Of a DNA stretch of 64,000 nt, positions 10,077-20,604 are shown piece by piece. Positions within the stretch are counted from its first letter, which is position 1. Each line of letters begins with the position of its first letter. The stretch spans positions 42,663,667-42,727,666 of the forward strand of contig OY282610.1 in assembly GCA_958298945.1 (NCBI GenBank), read 5' to 3'. Below the pieces are notes generated by a model that had not been told where the DNA came from, searched no databases, and saw only the letters and a list, made by a program, of their open reading frames with translations. The position numbers were made by a program, and so were the translations under genes. Source of the DNA: Atherix ibis. Taxonomy: Eukaryota > Arthropoda > Insecta > Diptera > Athericidae.

Positions 10077-11400
10077 GTCGACACTTTGTTGTTTGTAAGT
10101 TCCCTTAGAGGGGCCGTGAGGTCATTTGGCGACTTTTCAGTCCATGTGGGAAGTTATCTGAGATCTGTGGTTAGTTATCTGAGGTCTGTGGTAGAAGTTG
10201 AAATAGGGGACTAGGGAATGGAGTTGTTGGGACCAGGAGCTTCATAATGGGAGGAATCCTGGTCACGAAGTAATTGTTAGTTATGTGGTATTCCTGTAGA
10301 ATATGTATAATAGTGAAATGGGGGCCACAAGATTGGCATAAAGGACGATTGGTGTTGGCAAAAAGGAAATTACGGGTAAGAGCAGTTTGTCCAATCCGGA
10401 TTCTAAGGAGCTTTTGCGCCCAGAATTCCGGTATAGATGTTGAATAGAATGGTTTATTAGTGGTTGTCCAATGAGTCGATAAAAATGTGTCACTATTGGT
10501 CCAGTCATCGTGTCTGCGGATGGCTAATGGTGTTAGTTGCTATTCTGTTAGTAGGCGTGGTAGATTGGGAATGACTGTGATCACCAGCCAACTTGTCAGC
10601 ACTTTCATTACCCACAATTCCCATATTCCCTGGCGCTTATTGCAACTCGACACTCCCATTGCTAAGTAGGCTATGACGAATTCCGGTAAGTACTGGGTCG
10701 CTCGATGGGCCACAAATGGCTTTAAGTGAGGCAAGGCTGTCGTTAAAAATAATAAGGCTTTGTTGGCTGGGAATATTGCTCGCAATTTTAATTGCCGTTT
10801 TGATAGCCCACAGTTCCCCGTAATATGGAGCTGTCCTATAAGCGAATATTCCACAACATAGTGTGCGGATGCTGCAGCCAAAAAGTTTAACGACCGAAAA
10901 ATATTTAGTATCGGTGTCAGCGCCGTAACGTTCCGTCCAAAAGGGCGTTGGTCACTCTAATTGCCTCACTTTGTCTTACCTTACTTTTGCTGCTGACTTA
11001 AATTTTAACCATTCGGAGAATGGTGTTAATTTTGTCAAGAGCATTTTTAATCTAAAGTTTCCATTTTCCTCCAAGGGCAATTGAGATACCTAGGATTTTT
11101 ATGAAATCTTTGAGGGGGGAGGTAAGGGGCCGTCGACACTTTGTTTTGCATTTATTTATGTGCAGCTCAACATTTTACGTCGCCGACTCATTTTTGATGA
11201 AGGGTTCCCATGCAGATCTTTCTGATCGATACATAATGTCAATTTTTGTGGGATGCTCAACACTCTCATGGATGTTATGGATCGGTTGACCATATTCCAA
11301 CAATTTTTCCACCGACTGCCTTGAACAGAATATTTAATCTGTTGCTGATTTTCGTAAAGTGACGAGTCTCTAGTATGGACCAATAATTTTTTAGGCGAAC
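10077..11400 (-). mobile_element. I-like LINE fragment I0 (RT end plus RNase H)
   Basis: Minus-strand remnant of a non-LTR element with an RNase H domain downstream of RT, as in the I superfamily. From right to left: RT thumb region near 11160-11380 (weak), a block at 10900-11100 (GISIALGGKWKL and KVRQSEAIRVTNALLDG, matching I1), RNase H near 10560-10850 (ELWAIKTAI-like, IIFNDS), the C-terminal GHTxxTH-type segment near 10350-10430, and a 3' untranslated end near 10090 (CTTACAAACAACAA). Several frameshifts are present. The same sequence occurs in I1 and in the 22-27 kb nest, which defines the family. Confidence 0.8.
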
Positions 11401-11720
11401 GGAGCTCTGTCGGAGAATATCTTATAGATGTTACTCAGAAACATAAAATTTTTATAATTCCTACATTTTCTGATATCTCCCTTTTTTGAGTATGGGGAAA
11501 TCTAATGCCTGAATACTAGTCATTGGACCAACAATTTATGAAATCTTTGGTGCCATTCTTAACTAGTTTGCAAGTGATTCTGGCGACTAGTGGCTTCTCA
11601 GTCGACGGATAGGTTTTGTCGTTTCCTCAATACTTGGTGGCAGTAGCGTATCTTCTTCAGCTGGCGGTACTTTTTGTTTTGAATAGTTAGTATTTAGTAG
11701 TTCATAGAAATGCTGTAATA

Positions 11721-12271
11721 TTAGATCTGTTCAAAAAGTATCCCGAATTTTGTGTTTTTTCAAAAATTCTTTATTTATTCATGAATATCTATTTTGGCCC
11801 CTGCAAAGTAATCCCCACCAGATATTATAAACTTGTGCTAACGTTTTTGCCTATCCTCGAAGCACTTCAAAAAATTATTTTTTGTGATTTTGTTCAGCTC
11901 CTCCTTCGATGCCGTCTTTATCTCCTCAATCGTAGCGTAGCGTCGTCCTTTCAAGGGGCTCTTCAGTTTTGAGGACAAGAAAAAATCACAGGGTGCCAGG
12001 TCTGGGGAATACGGTGGCTGCGGCATAATTAGTGTGTTGTTTTTGGCCAAAAATAGTAGGTAATATTCCGTATTGACCGTTCTACCCTGTGGTAAGAACT
12101 CATGATGCACCACGCCCCTGCAATCGAAGAAAACTGTAAGCAAAACCTTCACATTTGACCGAATTTCGGTCTTGGATCGTGCGGTAGTTTCCATTGGGAT
12201 AACGCTATAAAATCGAATATACGTAACCCGCGGAAATTCAAAATTCTCTATACTTTTTGAACAGACCTCGT
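11721..12271 (-). mobile_element. Mariner mar-K2, internally deleted, both ends present
   Basis: A 551-bp mariner derivative with both terminal repeats: right end CGAGGTCTGTTCA (inverted) and left end TTAGATCTGTTCA, each next to a TA. The minus-strand frame reads, in order, 5' terminus, RSNVKVLLTVFFDCRGV, HEFLPQGRTVNTEYYL, then jumps to LAKNNTLIMPQPPYSPD and DLAPCDFFL. The jump removes the second catalytic Asp (HHDNAPAH) and its surroundings. The first catalytic block (DESWVYGYD) is also missing. The C-terminal EEIKTASKEELNKITK is retained. Non-autonomous. Confidence 0.9.
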
Positions 12272-12791
12272 ATACCCATTTGGTCGCAAATCGGATCATT
12301 CTCGTTCCCGTGACATTATGAGCATCGCGATGGGAATCCTCTTATTCTGCTCACAGCTTGGTAAAACTTCCGGGCCTGGTGCAATTGCTTCTTATAATTT
12401 TTAATTTCACAGATAAGGTTTTTCTCTTTTGACAGTGAATCCATAACTCTGCCCTTCGAAATTCACGATAAGAATATACTATATATCAGCTCGACTCACC
12501 CCCAGTTTTTAGGGCATATTTCAATTAAAATAGTTTTTCTCATTATTTTTATATTATTCTAAAGAATTTCTAAATATTTCTAATATATTCTCAATTAACT
12601 TGAACCAAAAATCTTAGCTAAATCCATTTGCAATTTAATTCATTCATATTAAAGATCTATAAATAAAAAACCAAAAAAAAAAAATCTATTACACTTAAGC
12701 TGAATAGATAAATTCTAAACAAATTTTCATAGAAAATAGGATAAATAATTTTTCTATTATAATAAACTGAATGAGATCCTGGAAATGAGTT

Positions 12792-12836
12792 CATTGAATT
12801 GAATTGATTTGATTTGAATTGAATTGAATCGAATTG
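12792..12836. repeat. (GAATT)n-type pentanucleotide repeat
   Basis: Repeats of gaattgaattgatttgattt type over about 45 bases. Confidence 0.75.
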
Positions 12837-12839
12837 CGC

Positions 12840-13690
12840 TAGTACTATTTATTCCCTTTTCAAAAGGAAAATGTTATTTTCTTCGGATTTTCATTTTCAT
12901 TCATTTTTTTCAACAGCCAAACTTAATATACGGTAACTATTGTATTTATTTAGCAAAAGCTCAAAAGTTTTTTTTATGTGAAAACAATAAAAAAAATACA
13001 TATACATACATAAATATATCTTATATAAGAACGGAAAACTACCAAATAAATTGTCAAAAGCAAACAACAACAAAAAAGTAAAACAGATAAACGAAAAGCT
13101 ATAAATAATTGTGAAATAGAATTAAAAGAAACCTAGTCAAATAATAAAAAGACAATCTTAAGTGAATTTGTTACTGAGATCGTTTTTTGAAAATGACAAG
13201 TGAAGACACAAGTATACTCTTACCTTGGTCTCGACCGAAAACCTTAAAAAAAATCATCCAGCAAAGGACATTTTAAATATTCAGTGAAACAAAACAAATT
13301 AAGGACTTATACGAGAGTAAAAATAAGAAGAAGACAAATACTGGATAACAACAATAATAAAAGCAAAAAAAAAAAAATACAATTTCGATACCATCCATAT
13401 TGGTTCGGGCGTGGTAGTATCCTTGTAATTATGTACATAGCAAGAAGGTTGGAATTAAAGGCAGTTAGAGTATGGAGTAGGTCAACGGTTTGGTTATATG
13501 ATGGTTGTAGAAATACGATAAGTGAAATTTACATTTATCTACCTTTCAAACTCAGAGACAGAACTCTTTGCTGGACCGATTTATTAGTGAACGTCTCCTG
13601 TGAAGAGGGTTCATATCCTGACAAGACAACCTTTCCGTTTCGGATACAACAATATTGTACCTGTTTTGTATCCACCTATCACATTTTATA
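12840..13690 (+). other. Possible non-transposon exon or untranslated region
   Basis: A purine-rich, A-rich stretch (12960-13390) leads into a 300-base block (13380-13690) of more balanced composition that stays open in one frame to a TAA at about 13689. In-frame ATG at 13431 starts ARRLELKAVRVWSRSTVWLY. A separate 27-codon frame starts at 13191 (MTSEDTSILLPWSRP) in a reasonable start context. Neither resembles a transposon protein. This is the best candidate in the window for a host exon, but I cannot name it and it may be chance. Confidence 0.25.
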
Positions 13691-14008
13691 AGGTAAATGT
13701 CCCATTTGAGTTTATCAAAAAAAAATTATATATAAAATAGAATAAATAAATAAATGAAAAATTAAGAAGAAAATAAACTTCTCGATTATGTTCGCATAAT
13801 GTAATATCTAATGAGACATTACCAACTTTAACAATAACAAAAATAAATTTAAAAAAAAATACAAAAATATTAAAATCTAAAAAAGGAAATTTCTTATATT
13901 TATCTTTAAAGTATTATGTTGAATAAAATTTAAAAATTGATTGAGCAATTTTACAAATATTAATAACAAATTGTTCAACAGTAGGTTAAGAATTGAATAT
14001 ATAATATA

Positions 14009-14738
14009 CGAGGTCTGTTCAAAAAGTATAGCGAATTTTGAATTTCCGCGGGTTACGTATATTCAATTTTATGGTGTTATGTTGGTACTTATGTCTCTCA
14101 CTAATGCCGACAAGTTCGACCATTTTGAATGTTCACTAAATTTTTGACAGCTGCTTTGCTTGCACGTGTTTTGGCTCATCTTCGATTTTTACCCATTCCA
14201 AAAAATGGATCAAAGAATCTGTTTCGCGAACAAGAAGAAGTCACAGGGGGCCAGATATGGGGAATACGGTAGCTGCGGCATTATTAGTGTATTGTTTTTG
14301 GCCAGAAATCCCCGCATAGCTTGCAGGTATTATTCCTTATTGATTGTTCTACCCTGTGTAAAGAACTCCACAGGTAATATATGATGCACCACGCCCCTAC
14401 AATCGAAGAAAACTGTAAGCAAAACATTTACATTCGACCGAACTTGGCGCGCTTTTTTCGGCTCAGATGATTGAGCTTTGGTTTGTACGTTATAATCATA
14501 AACCCATTCTTAGTCACCAGCTATGACTCTCTGAAGCAAATTTGGGTTGTCGCGAACAGAGTCCAAACACCTGCAAGCAAAGCAGTTATCAAAAATTAAC
14601 TGAACATTCAAAATCACCGAACTTGTCTGCATAAGTGAGAGACAGAAGTACCAACATAACGCTATCAAAAAAATCGAAATTCAAATATACGTAACCCGCG
14701 GAAATTCAAAATTCTCGATACTTTTTGAACAGACGCCA
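14009..14738 (-). mobile_element. Palindromic mariner derivative mar-P1
   Basis: Both ends of this 730-bp element are the 5' end of mar-K. The left arm (14009-14197, about 189 bp) and right arm (about 14565-14738) are long inverted repeats that include CGAGGTCTGTTCAAAAAGTA, the CCGCGGGTTACGTATATT block and a TTGACAGCTGCTTTGC block. TA flanks both ends (14007-14008, 14739-14740). Between the arms lies minus-strand transposase sequence (YSPYLAPCDFF near 14260, CGxVVHHI near 14400). The 3' end of the normal element is absent and is replaced by the inverted 5' arm at about 14197. The same junction occurs in mar-P2 and mar-P3. An internal deletion also removes the HHDNAPAH region. Confidence 0.9.
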
Positions 14739-15499
14739 TATGGCAGAGAAGTAATGAGACTGGATTAGATAAATAATATTTGTGTTACATTTAAATATAT
14801 GCTTGGCCAATTGAAAAATGTTTTTAAAAGTTTGAAAAATTGTCGTATTCTCATTACCCTTAATTTTAAGTCAATCTTAGACTCTTCATCCTAGGCTGAT
14901 AAATGGCAAAATACACTGGAACATATTTAGAAACAAATCAGACCAACAGATTGAATTGAAACGAACGTTAAAAATAGCAAAAGACATTAATGATGCTATA
15001 AATGATACCACACTATATATATACAACATGCAGTCACAACCGGTCACATCTACTACAATACGACACAACCAAAACAACAAAATTTACCAACTAAAATACT
15101 AACATTAATTAATGAAAAAAGAAAAACGAGGAAGCAATGGCAATGCTTTCGAATGCTCAGGTACAAACAGAAACTTAACCGACAACAACGTGAACTAAAT
15201 ATGGAAACTAAAAAGCTCTATAATGAGGGGCATGAAATTTATATAAGATCGGCTAATGACAGTATTTCTTTATGGAAAACCAGTTGACAAATACTCTCGT
15301 ACAAAAGAACATCACACCCACTGAAACAAAATGACGGTAACTGGGTAAAAACAGACAAAGAAAAAGCCGAAGTATTTGCTAAACATTTGCTAAATACTTT
15401 TGCTCCACATGATGATATAGAAGACAAATCATCGAAAAACTAATGTTCCCACTCCCTATGAGTCTTCCTCCCAAAAATTTTAAGCCCTCGGAAATTAAA

Positions 15500-16260
15500 T
15501 CTACAATTCTGCGCCTTCCCAATAAAAAAAGCTCCTGGTTATGATTTAATAACAGCTCCTATTCTGAAGCAAATTTCCCGAAAAGGTTTAGTTTTAATCA
15601 CATATATTTTTAATAGTATACTGCGTACAACCTATTTTCCCTTACTGTGGAAATATTCTGTCATTAAAATGATTCCTAAACCAAATAAATCCATTAATTC
15701 TCCTTCCTCCTATAGACCTATCAGCCTCTTATCAATTCTTGGTAAGATATTCGAAAAACTGCTATTAAAACGACTCTACCCTGTCTTAGTTAACGAAAAA
15801 ATTATTCCTGATCACCAATTTGGCTTCCGATCTGAACACTCCACAATCCAGCAATGCCATCGCGCCCTCGATCACATTTCATCCTTTATTGAGAAAGGAA
15901 AGAGAATTGTCCAGAAGTCTTTTTAGATATCTCCCAAACGTTTGATCATGTGTGGCATCCTGGACTGCTCTGAAAACTCAAAAGCTTTCGTCCTTCAACA
16001 TTCTACTTAAGCATAAATTTATATCTCTCCTAACGTCATTTCCAAGTTGCAATTAGCTCAGAATCCTCGAAAATATATCCTATTCTTGCCGGAGTTCCAC
16101 AAGGCACTATCATTGGTCACATTTAATATAATATTTATGCCCATAACATCCCATCTGATCCTGATACAATCATTGCTGGTTATGCAGATGATACGGCCAT
16201 ACTTTCTACTTATACAAATCCGGATATAGCTTCCAACAAATTTACAATCCTATATCCACA
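15500..16260 (+). pseudogene. Jockey reverse transcriptase core, broken
   Basis: Degenerate RT of J2. Recognisable blocks: KKAPGYDLI (one frame off), then in frame SVIKMIPKPNKSINSPSSYR, PISLLSILGKIFEKLLLKRL, HQFGFRSEHSTIQQCHRAL, then a frame change, a damaged VPQG block near 16090 and GYADDTAILS near 16175-16205. The best continuous frame is 15669-15926. Would have acted in target-primed reverse transcription. Stops after KGKRIVQKSF and several indels make it inactive. Confidence 0.85.
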
Positions 16261-16639
16261 ACTTTCAATCCAGATTTAAAAAATGGAGAATGAAAGGTAA
16301 ATGAATAGAGGAGTGCTCACATTACTTTCACACTTTGTGAAGGAAAACCTACCCCATTATACCTTAATGGTAATATGATTCCACAAAATGATAAAGTATG
16401 TTATTTGGGACTTTACCTTTGGACAAGGACATTAACATGGAACCCACATACTAGACTAAAAAGAGTTAAAGCTAACAGTCGTTACCTAAAACTTTTTAGA
16501 CAAGTAGACAATCGCTGAAAAATAACAATAAAAATTATATGGAATTAAACTTTGGGGTTCAACGAAGCGTTTCAATTTCTATTGCATTCAGGCCTTACAA
16601 TCCAAGATCCTCCGTAAAATTTTATGACGCCCCCTTTTA

Positions 16640-17909
16640 CGAGGGTCGTTCAATAAGTCCTTAGAAAATCCGAGAAATTGCACTCCTTGTGTCGGTAAAG
16701 ATTTTTGTAAGTAGCATTATCGACAGGAACGCTGTCAAAATTTCAGCTCGATCCATAGCGAAAGTCAATTTAACGACATTTATTAGTGCATAACAATGGA
16801 AAAAAGCGAGTTTAGGGCTGTCATCAAACATCTCCATTTTGAAAGGCTTAAGCCCAAAAGAAATCAAAGCCGAGTTGGATGCAGTTCATGGCACATCTGC
16901 ACCTGTGTTTGCGACGGTTTACAATTGGAAGAATGAATTTAAACGTGGCCGTTCATCCACAAAAGATGAACATCGTTCAGGACGCCCAGTTGAGGTGTTT
17001 ACTCCTGAAATCATCGACAAAATCCACGATCTGATTTTGAACGATCGGCGAATTAAAGTGCGCGAATTAGTTGAGGCCATGGGCATATCACACGGTACAG
17101 TCGCTTCAATTTTGCATGAAAAATTGTCTGTGAAAAAAATTTCGGCAAGATGGGTGCCGCCTTTGCTCTCAGAGGAAAATAAGCGCAATCGTGTAGTGGA
17201 CTCTGAGACTATGTTGGCACTCTTTCATCGCAATCCTGCCGAATTCTTTCGTCGATATGTCACTGTGGACGAAACCTGGATATACTACTACACTCCAGAA
17301 ATGAAGAGACAGTCATCACTGTCGATTTTCAAGGGTGAACGGGCTCCGACGAAGGCAAAAACTGTGCCATCGGCCGGCAAGGTGATGGCCACGGTCTTTT
17401 GGGATTCGCAGGGCATCATTTTTATCGACTTCTTGGAAAAAGGAAAAACAATAACAGGAGCGTATTACGCGTCGTTATTGCAACGGTTGAGCGAGGAAAT
17501 CAAAGAGAAACGCCCCCATCTGAAGAAGAAAAAAATCCCCTTGCATCAGGATAATGCGCGTGTGCACACCTGCGCTGTTTCCATGTCCAAAATTGTGGAA
17601 TTGAGAATTGAATTGTTGCAGCATCCCGCTTATTCACCAGATTTGGCCCCGAGTGACTATTTTCTTTTCCCAAATCTGAAGAAATGGCTTGGCGGACGAC
17701 GGTTCACTTCCAACGAGGACGTCATTGCTCAAACGGATGAGTATTTTACAGAGCTTCCGAAATCCTATTTTTTGGACGGGATAAAAATTTTGGAAAAATG
17801 GTTGGAAAAGTGTATAGAGCTAAAAAAAGAATATGTTGAAAAATAAAATTTTTTTTTTAAAATACAGTTTTTTTCCACCTTTTTCTAAGGACTTATTGAA
17901 CGACCCTCG
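16640..17909 (+). mobile_element. Mariner element mar-A2, full length, inserted in Jockey J2
   Basis: A 1,270-bp mar-A copy with intact CGAGGGTCGTTCAATAAGTC termini and TA on both sides (16638-16639, 17910-17911). The flanking Jockey sequence reads CCTTTTA before and TATGTTCG after. The uninterrupted J3 copy reads, on its strand, CCTTTTATGTGCG at this point, so one TA was duplicated exactly as expected for mariner. Confidence 0.97.
16796..17846 (+). pseudogene. Mariner transposase (mar-A2), single frameshift
   Basis: DD34D transposase broken by one inserted T in the run at 16838-16841, early in the N-terminal helix-turn-helix region. The ATG at 16796 matches mar-A1. After the frameshift the frame is open to the normal TAA at 17844-17846. 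The catalytic triad survives: VTVDETWIYYY, HQDNARVH and YSPDLAPSD. Minor differences from other copies include IFKGERAPTK and a DFLEKG block. About 350 residues if the frame were whole, the usual length. Confidence 0.93.
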
Positions 17910-18377
17910 TATGTTCGTAACACCGTAATACATCGTAATCTAAATGTTCCATTTGTTTAGGACTTGTGCATTTTCCGCTATCAAACATTTTACTCCCGTT
18001 TATCCTATCATCATAATCCACTTGTGAGAGAATTGTCCTGTATCGCCCTCTCCGGAATCACTCATCGGAGACTTAAGTTACAATGCCCTAGAGATTTTCT
18101 GGATGGATGTTTACCCCTACTTAATGATGCACAAGATTTTAAATGAAAATGTTATGTAAATGTGCTTGTTACAATAAAATTGTAGTTGCAAATAAAATAA
18201 AAAAATAAAAAAAAGTTTGAAGAAAAACAGAAATAATCAAAAATCAAATCTAAATTCATAAAAGAAAATCTAATAATGAAATGACCTTAATTTAATGAGA
18301 CGAGTATTACTAACAGCCATCTGGCAGCACTGCTGACTTTCAGTTGTACGTTAATCTCTCTTAGGCAATCAATACTA

Positions 18378-19210
18378 TTGGGTTGTCGAAAAAGCCATGA
18401 TGAAGCCAGATCCTTCTATGAACAAGGAGCTTCATAATTCCTTGTTCATAGAAGGATCTGGCTTCATTGGCGAAAAACTGAATAATATGGGCATACCACA
18501 CAAGGAGGTTTGAAGAGAGCGAAACACGTGGAAGTGTAACGGCACAAGATCGGGCGAGTATGGTGGACGTCGCAACACATCCCATCCAAGCTCCAATATT
18601 TTTTGATGGGTGATCAAACTTGTCTGTGGTCTTGCCTTGGCGTGATATCGACAGTTCACTTCTAAATTGATTGTTTTGTATCGTTGGTAGAAGCTAAAAA
18701 AAAAACACCATTAAAATCACACCCCACAGAGGTTCGCTTGCGATGTAGTTTGAGGTGGACCATCATGCCGGGACCAAGGCAGGTTTAACGCCACTTTATT
18801 GTAAACGATCTACTTCTTATCACCGGTTATCAATCGCTTCAAAAAAGGATCGTTTTCCTTACATTTCATGAGCATGTCGTAGATGTTTATGCATGCTGTC
18901 AAATGAACTTCTTTGAGTGCATAAAGAATCCAAATATCGCGCTTGCTTATGTGTATCAGCTTCTTTATTTTGTTGTCATCAACTTTGGTTAGGCTTCCTT
19001 ACCATGGACAGTCATTAAGATTAAAATCACCAGTACGGAATTTCATCAACCATCATTAGCATTAACGCTCTTGTAGAGTATTATCCCCGTTAACTTTACA
19101 CAACTGTTCACAAGCTTTACACGCATGCTTCCCTTTACGGAAGTAAAATAATAAAATATGGCAACAATGAACAGTTTAGTGTTCCATTTTTAACTTATTA
19201 AAAAATCCGT
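18378..19210 (-). mobile_element. Degenerate mariner mar-G
   Basis: A minus-strand mariner with a terminus TTGGGTTGTCGAAAAAG at the left, next to TA (18376-18377). Coding remains from right to left: start at 19197, YFRKGKHACKACEQLCKVNG (helix-turn-helix), KRDIWILYALKEVHL, LMKCKENDPFLKRLITGDKK (first catalytic Asp), then a stop, YNKVALNLPWSRHDGPPQTT, ARPQTSLITHQKILELGW (second site, Asp lost), RRPPYSPDLVPLHFHVF (third Asp lost). The right terminal repeat is not visible. A 29-bp perfect hairpin lies at the C-terminal end of the frame. Confidence 0.85.
18400..18467. repeat. 29-bp perfect inverted repeat
   Basis: Arms 18400-18428 and 18439-18467 are exact reverse complements with a 10-base spacer. 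They begin atgaagccagatccttctat on the left. Part of the arm is ordinary mariner coding sequence, so the second arm looks like a local inverted copy produced by template switching. Confidence 0.95.
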
Positions 19211-19323
19211 AAGAAAAAACAAAATAGATACAATTAAATTTATTTTAAAACGTAAAGCATAAACTATCAGCTATTGATAATAATTATTGTTATATGTTAT
19301 GGCATAACAATAATGTACGTATA

Positions 19324-20602
19324 CGAGGGTCATTCAACAAGTACTTAGCCTCACCGCCCGATGGAACTGCTGTCACAAAATAAATCGTGCAGTACATTCT
19401 TTTAGTAGCCTACTTTCAAAGTTTCAGTCGATTTCCTTCATTAGTTTTGTTTTGAGAGCCTTTGAAAGCGAGCGTGTCGGTCGGTTGCACAAAAATGGAA
19501 AAAGAACAATATCGTTCGGTGATTAGATTCTTGTTTTTGGAAGGGAAAATGCGCAGCGAAATCAAAGATCGCTTGGATGCTGTGTATGGTGACTCTTCTT
19601 CTTCGATGGCGACCGTCAAGAATTGGTTCAACGAGTTTGTTCGTGGCCGCACGTCGGTTTTTGATGAGCCACGCCCAGGTGCCCCGAAAACGGCTGCTAC
19701 GGAGGAAAACGTTTAAAAAGTCTACGATCTCGTGTTGGCAGACCGTCGATTGAAGATTCACGAGAGAGCTGAGACTGTGGGCATCGCAGTAGGAATGGTA
19801 CATCATATTCTACACGAAGAACTGGGCATAAGAAAGCTGTCGGCGCGATGGGTGCTGCGTTTGCTCACACCGGAATACAAGCACAACCGTGAGACCACAT
19901 CGGCGACGTGTTTGGCGCTGTTTCAGCGCAATCCAGCGGAGTTCCTGCGTCGTTTCGTGGCCGTCGACGAAACATGGATTCACTGGTACACCAGAGACCA
20001 AGGAACAGTCGAAACAGTGGACTTCACCCGGCGAACGTGCTCCGAAGAAGGCGAAGACTGTTCGATCGGCCGGAAAGGTGATGGCCGTTTTCTGGGATTC
20101 ACAAGGTGTGATCCACACCGATTACCTCGATAAGGGTAAAACAATCACAGGGCGCTACTATGCTGACTTATTGGGCTGATTTGACGTCGAATTGAAGAAA
20201 AAGCGGCCCCGCTTTGCGAAGAAAAAAGTGCTGTTCCACCACGACAACGCGCCGGCTCACACCTCCGCCGTCGCCATGGCCAAATTGGTCGAATTGCGCT
20301 ACCAATTGCTGCCCCATCTACCGTACTCTCCAGATTTGCCCTCTGTGACTACTTTTTGTTTCCAAACCTGAAAAAATCACTCGCCGGGAATAGATTTGGG
20401 TCAAATGAGGAGGTCATCGTCGCCACGGAGGCCTATTTTGCTTCCCTCGAGAAAATGTATTTTTTGGATGGGTTAAAAAAGTTAGAGCATCGCTGGGCCA
20501 AGTGTATCGAGCTTGAAGGAGTTTATGTGGAAAAATAAATTACCACCTTTTCAAAATTTTCGTTTTTCTTTTGTAGGCTAAGTACTTGTTGAATGACCCT
20601 CG
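19324..20602 (+). mobile_element. Mariner element mar-R, full length but decayed
   Basis: A 1,279-bp element with termini CGAGGGTCATTCAACAAGTA, nearly the same as mar-A, flanked by TA (19322-19323, 20603-20604). The transposase is clearly a different lineage from mar-A (for example VDETWIHWYT and HHDNAPAHTSAVAMAKLVEL). Confidence 0.95.
19495..20538 (+). pseudogene. Mariner transposase (mar-R), four lesions
   Basis: DD34D transposase starting at ATG 19495 (MEKEQYRSVIRFLFLEG). Helix-turn-helix region with WFNEFVRGRTS and the linker GAPKTAATEE. Lesions: in-frame TAA at 19714, one-base loss near 19990 just after VDETWIHWYT, in-frame TGA near 20177 (LLG then FDVELKKKRPR), and a small deletion near 20340 that damages the third catalytic block (SPDLP-CDYF). 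The second site HHDNAPAH is intact. The C-terminus ends normally with VEK and TAA at 20536-20538. Too damaged to work, although its termini could still be recognised by a related transposase. Confidence 0.93.
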
Positions 20603-20604
20603 TA

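Larger units (their letters stand above)
14880..18220 (+). mobile_element. Jockey-type LINE J2, interrupted by mar-A2
   Basis: A plus-strand Jockey element, 5'-truncated near the end of the endonuclease domain (LINGKIHWNIFRN near 14895, matching J3), running through RT to an A-rich 3' tail (aaataaaataaaaaaataaa, about 18185-18216). Mar-A2 (16640-17909) splits it at a TA: before it reads LQSKILRKIL, after it YVRNTVIHRNLNVPFV, and these are contiguous in J3. Multiple frameshifts and stops. The 3' end closely resembles that of J3, including a TGCTTGTTACAAT-type stretch just before the tail. Confidence 0.9.

Noticed and set aside
10077..11145. 14-base string gtcgacactttgtt at both 10077-10090 and 11132-11145 as a possible target duplication of I0
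   Set aside because: The right copy lies inside native RT-region sequence of the element that aligns with I1, so it does not mark an insertion boundary; I treat the match as chance.
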